Source: Paracoccus beibuensis
GTDB lineage: Bacteria > Pseudomonadota > Alphaproteobacteria > Rhodobacterales > Rhodobacteraceae
Length of the DNA stretch: 64,000 nucleotides
Reading direction: 5' to 3'
Assembly (NCBI RefSeq): GCF_026162625.1
Contig: NZ_JAOTBD010000007.1
Span: 1 to 64,000 of the forward strand
The translations under genes and the position numbers were made by a program. Below the pieces are notes generated by a model, which had not been told where the DNA came from, did not search any database, and worked only from the letters and a program-made list of their open reading frames with translations. Shown one piece after another: positions 61,757-64,000 of the stretch (within the stretch, counting starts at the first letter, position 1; the number at the start of each line of letters is the position of its first letter).

Positions 61757-63096
61757 CCCCGCGTCCGCAGGGCGCCACGGGGCGCGGCACGTTGCGCGGC
61801 CTGATGCGGGGCTTTCGGCGCGACCTGCTTTCCGCCCTGCCAGAGCGGCTCTATGGCGCATGGATGGCCGAGTTCAGGAACCCGCTGATCCACAGCTTCT
61901 TCTGCAACGACCCGGCGCTGGTCCGCCTGATCCTGCAGGATAGGCCCGCCGACTTTCCCAAGTCGAGCCGGATGCGCGAAGGGCTGGCCCCGCTTCTGGG
62001 CAACGGCGTCTTCATCTCGAACGGCGAGGATTGGGCCCGCCAGCGCCGCATCATCGACCCCAGCTTCGAAGGCGGGCGGCTGCGCGACAGCTATCCCGCC
62101 GTCTTGGATGCCGCCCGCGCCGCGGCGGACCGGCTGCAACCCGGCACCCAGGACCTGGAGCCCGAGGCGACCCATGCCGCGGCAGATGTCATCTTCCGGA
62201 CGCTGTTTTCCCTGCCCATCGAACACCGCATCGCCGCCGAGGTCTTTGCCGCCTTCCGCGACCACCAGGCTGCGCAGCCGCTGGTGAACCTGGCCGCGCT
62301 GCTGCCCCTGCCCCGCTGGGTCCCGCGCCCGCATTCCCACCGAACACGGGCGACCGCCACGCAGATCCGGGGGCTGATCACGGGGCTGGTCCACGACCGC
62401 CAGAAGGCCGTCGCCGCCGGGACGGCGCCGGACGATTTGGCGACAAGGATCATGACCACACCGGACCCCAGGACCGGCACCTGTTTCAGCCGGGCCGAGA
62501 TGGTGGACCAGGTCGCGGTCCTGTTCCTGGCCGGTCACGAAACAAGCGCCTCGGTCCTTGCATGGGCGCTGTGGCTTCTTGCGGCGCATCCGGACTGGCA
62601 GGACCGCGTTGCGGCCGAAAGCACGCTGCTGACTGAAGACTTCGCCAGCGTCGGCGCGTTGAGGACCACTCGTGCCGTGTTCCGGGAGGCGCTGCGCCTT
62701 TACCCCGCCGTCGCCATGTTCGCGAGAGAGGCGACGCGGTCAGAGACGTTCCGCACCCGCGCCGTGCCGCGGGGGGCGCAGCTGGTCCTGTCACCCTGGC
62801 ACCTGCACCGTCACAATCGCCTCTGGGACCGTCCCGACGCCTTCGACCCGGCGCGGTGGGACACCGCCGAAGGCAAGGCAAGCGCCCGCTGCGCCTATAT
62901 CCCCTTCTCGGCCGGCCCCCGCGCATGCCCCGGCGCCGGGCTTGCCATGGTCGAAGGCGTCGTCATGCTGGCCGCGATTGTCGGACGCTGGCGGCTGGAG
63001 GTGACCGAACGACAGCCCATGCCGGTCGCCCGCCTGACCATTCGCGCAGCCGACGGCATCTGGCTGCGCCTGACACCGCGAGAGGAGCATCGATGA
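61753..63096 (+). CDS. Cytochrome P450
   Basis: Haem-thiolate monooxygenase of 447 residues. The I-helix oxygen-binding AGHETS is at 260-265, the ExxR pair is Glu312-Arg315 (EALR), and the haem loop FSAGPRACPG at 385-394 holds Cys392. No membrane anchor is visible, and no ferredoxin or reductase gene is adjacent, so partners must be elsewhere. The start overlaps the upstream hydrolase-like gene by 4 nt and the stop overlaps the next gene. Substrate unknown; a lipid product of the neighbour gene is one possibility. Confidence 0.93.
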   Translation: MTPRPQGATGRGTLRGLMRGFRRDLLSALPERLYGAWMAEFRNPLIHSFFCNDPALVRLILQDRPADFPKSSRMREGLAPLLGNGVFISNGEDWARQRRIIDPSFEGGRLRDSYPAVLDAARAAADRLQPGTQDLEPEATHAAADVIFRTLFSLPIEHRIAAEVFAAFRDHQAAQPLVNLAALLPLPRWVPRPHSHRTRATATQIRGLITGLVHDRQKAVAAGTAPDDLATRIMTTPDPRTGTCFSRAEMVDQVAVLFLAGHETSASVLAWALWLLAAHPDWQDRVAAESTLLTEDFASVGALRTTRAVFREALRLYPAVAMFAREATRSETFRTRAVPRGAQLVLSPWHLHRHNRLWDRPDAFDPARWDTAEGKASARCAYIPFSAGPRACPGAGLAMVEGVVMLAAIVGRWRLEVTERQPMPVARLTIRAADGIWLRLTPREEHR

Positions 63097-63431
63097 GCCG
63101 CGAGGCCGTCAACGACATCTGCGCCGCGCTGCCCGGCGCGGAATGCAGCGACCCTTGGGGCGGCGGGCACCACTGTTGGAAGGTCGCCGGAAAGATGTTC
63201 GCCGTCACCGGCGCCCTCACGCCCACCGTCAGCGTCAAGACCGAAAGCGCCGTGATGGCCGCCATGCTGATCGAGGCCGAAGTCGGCCAGCGCGCGCCCT
63301 ATCTGCACGCCGGCTGGATCGCCCTGCCGCTGGAGGCGCCGCGAGACGAGCTGGAACACCGCATCACCGCCAGCTATCGCCTGATCCGCGCGACGCTGCC
63401 CCGCAAGGTACAGGCCGCGCTGCCGGATTAG
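63093..63431 (+). CDS. MmcQ/YjbR-family protein
   Basis: A 112-residue CyaY-like-fold protein: MSREAVNDICAALPGAECSD, then the conserved WKVAGKMFAVTG near residue 28, and YLHAGWIALPLE near residue 70. These proteins were named for a DNA-binding E. coli member, but their roles are mostly unknown. A GAGAGGAG site precedes the start, which overlaps the P450 stop. The stop converges with the transporter ATPase gene. Confidence 0.85.
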   Translation: MSREAVNDICAALPGAECSDPWGGGHHCWKVAGKMFAVTGALTPTVSVKTESAVMAAMLIEAEVGQRAPYLHAGWIALPLEAPRDELEHRITASYRLIRATLPRKVQAALPD

Positions 63432-64000
63432 CGGAACAGGACCAGCGAACCCGGCGACCAGGCCAGGCGCGTGCGGGTGCCGACCTCTTGCACGTCGCGG
63501 CCAAAGACGTTGCGCATTGAAATCCGCACCGGACGCGCCTTGCCGTCCAGCTGATCTGCCCCGTCCAGCCGCAAGTCGTAATAGGTCATGTCGCCGTAAT
63601 AGACGACCTCGTCGATGCTGGCGTTGGTTTCGCGAGGTTGGCTGTGGGTGGCGGTCGGACCCAGCAGCGTCATGGTTTCCGGCCGAAATCCGATCATCGG
63701 CCCGTCGTCTTCGGGATCGGCGCGGCTGATCTGGCGCTCGGGCAGCTCGACCTGGCCCAGACCCGCGACCTCGACCGTGACGGTGCCGGCGGATTCGGAC
63801 AAGATCCGCGCGGGCAGGAAATTCATCACGCCGATGAAATCCGCGACCCGGCGCGTGGCCGGACGCGCGTAAAGCGCCTCGGGACCGTCAAGCTGGGCGA
63901 TCTCGCCCTCGAACATGACGGCGATGCGGTCCGACATGACCAGCGCCTCCTCCTGGTCGTGGGTGACCAGGACGAAGGTAATGCCGACCTGGCGCTGCAG
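63428..64000 (-). CDS. PotA/UgpC-type ABC transporter ATP-binding protein, C-terminal part (cut by window edge)
   Basis: The visible 190 residues start inside the H-loop region (LVTHDQEEALVMSDRIAVMF) and continue through GPEALYARPATRRVADFIGV into a TOBE-type regulatory domain (MIGFRPETMTLLG, VRISMRNVFGRDVQ). This layout is that of spermidine/putrescine or related importers. The N-terminal nucleotide-binding half lies beyond the window, so the substrate cannot be judged. Confidence 0.85.
   Translation of the reverse strand: MQRQVGITFVLVTHDQEEALVMSDRIAVMFEGEIAQLDGPEALYARPATRRVADFIGVMNFLPARILSESAGTVTVEVAGLGQVELPERQISRADPEDDGPMIGFRPETMTLLGPTATHSQPRETNASIDEVVYYGDMTYYDLRLDGADQLDGKARPVRISMRNVFGRDVQEVGTRTRLAWSPGSLVLFR

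Overview
The window is high-GC DNA with strict third-position GC bias, frequent 1-4 nt start/stop overlaps and gene content typical of Alphaproteobacteria of the order Rhodobacterales. A Paracoccus-like organism is the best guess, made from the gene families and not from any search. Most of it is intact metabolic chromosome or large-replicon sequence. It is interrupted by a decayed podovirus-like prophage beside a tRNA-Arg gene and by a few single-gene relics.

Region 1 (about 1-18,140) is an erythritol utilisation locus. One minus-strand operon carries eryA, eryB, eryC, an iron-type alcohol dehydrogenase and the regulator eryD. Diverging from it is a transporter operon (DUF2291 protein, eryE, eryF, eryG). 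A second minus-strand operon holds a DeoR regulator, eryH, eryI, a class I fructose/sedoheptulose bisphosphatase and a class II aldolase, and it diverges from a transketolase gene. Together these can import erythritol, convert it to D-erythrose-4-phosphate, and push that through sedoheptulose-1,7-bisphosphate into pentose phosphates. This extension of the classical ery pathway is the most interesting metabolic feature here.

Region 2 (18,140-23,070) holds a roughly 1.2 kb gene-poor stretch, ribH2 under an FMN riboswitch, tgt, sufT- and sufA-like Fe-S genes, a housekeeping tpiA and tRNA-Arg(CCG).

Region 3 (about 23,080-31,060) is a prophage remnant: lysis genes, a tail spike with a T7-type N-terminus, small membrane-protein genes, two divergent ribbon-helix-helix regulators with twin palindromic operators, an antirepressor broken by an 11-bp duplication, and a stub of an internal virion protein. 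No integrase, terminase, portal or capsid gene is visible, and several genes carry frameshifts.

Region 4 (31,370-42,903) is a serine-cycle C1 assimilation cluster: sgaA-mtkA-mtkB-hprA-ppc-glyA on the minus strand, diverging from an orphan LuxR-type regulator, malyl-CoA lyase and glycerate 2-kinase. Overlapping inverted repeats lie between the two arms.

Region 5 (43,923-64,000) holds a branched-chain amino acid/amide-type ABC importer, a MipA outer-membrane protein, an ABC-F ATPase, a CobW-type GTPase preceded by a Zur-like palindrome, DUF6525, a quinone-reductase-type dehydrogenase, an IMPACT-family protein, a GH1 beta-glucosidase, a GMC oxidoreductase, a vWA protein, a broken DedA gene, an M48 protease, a membrane alpha/beta-hydrolase-like protein, a cytochrome P450, a MmcQ/YjbR protein and the end of a PotA-type ATPase gene.
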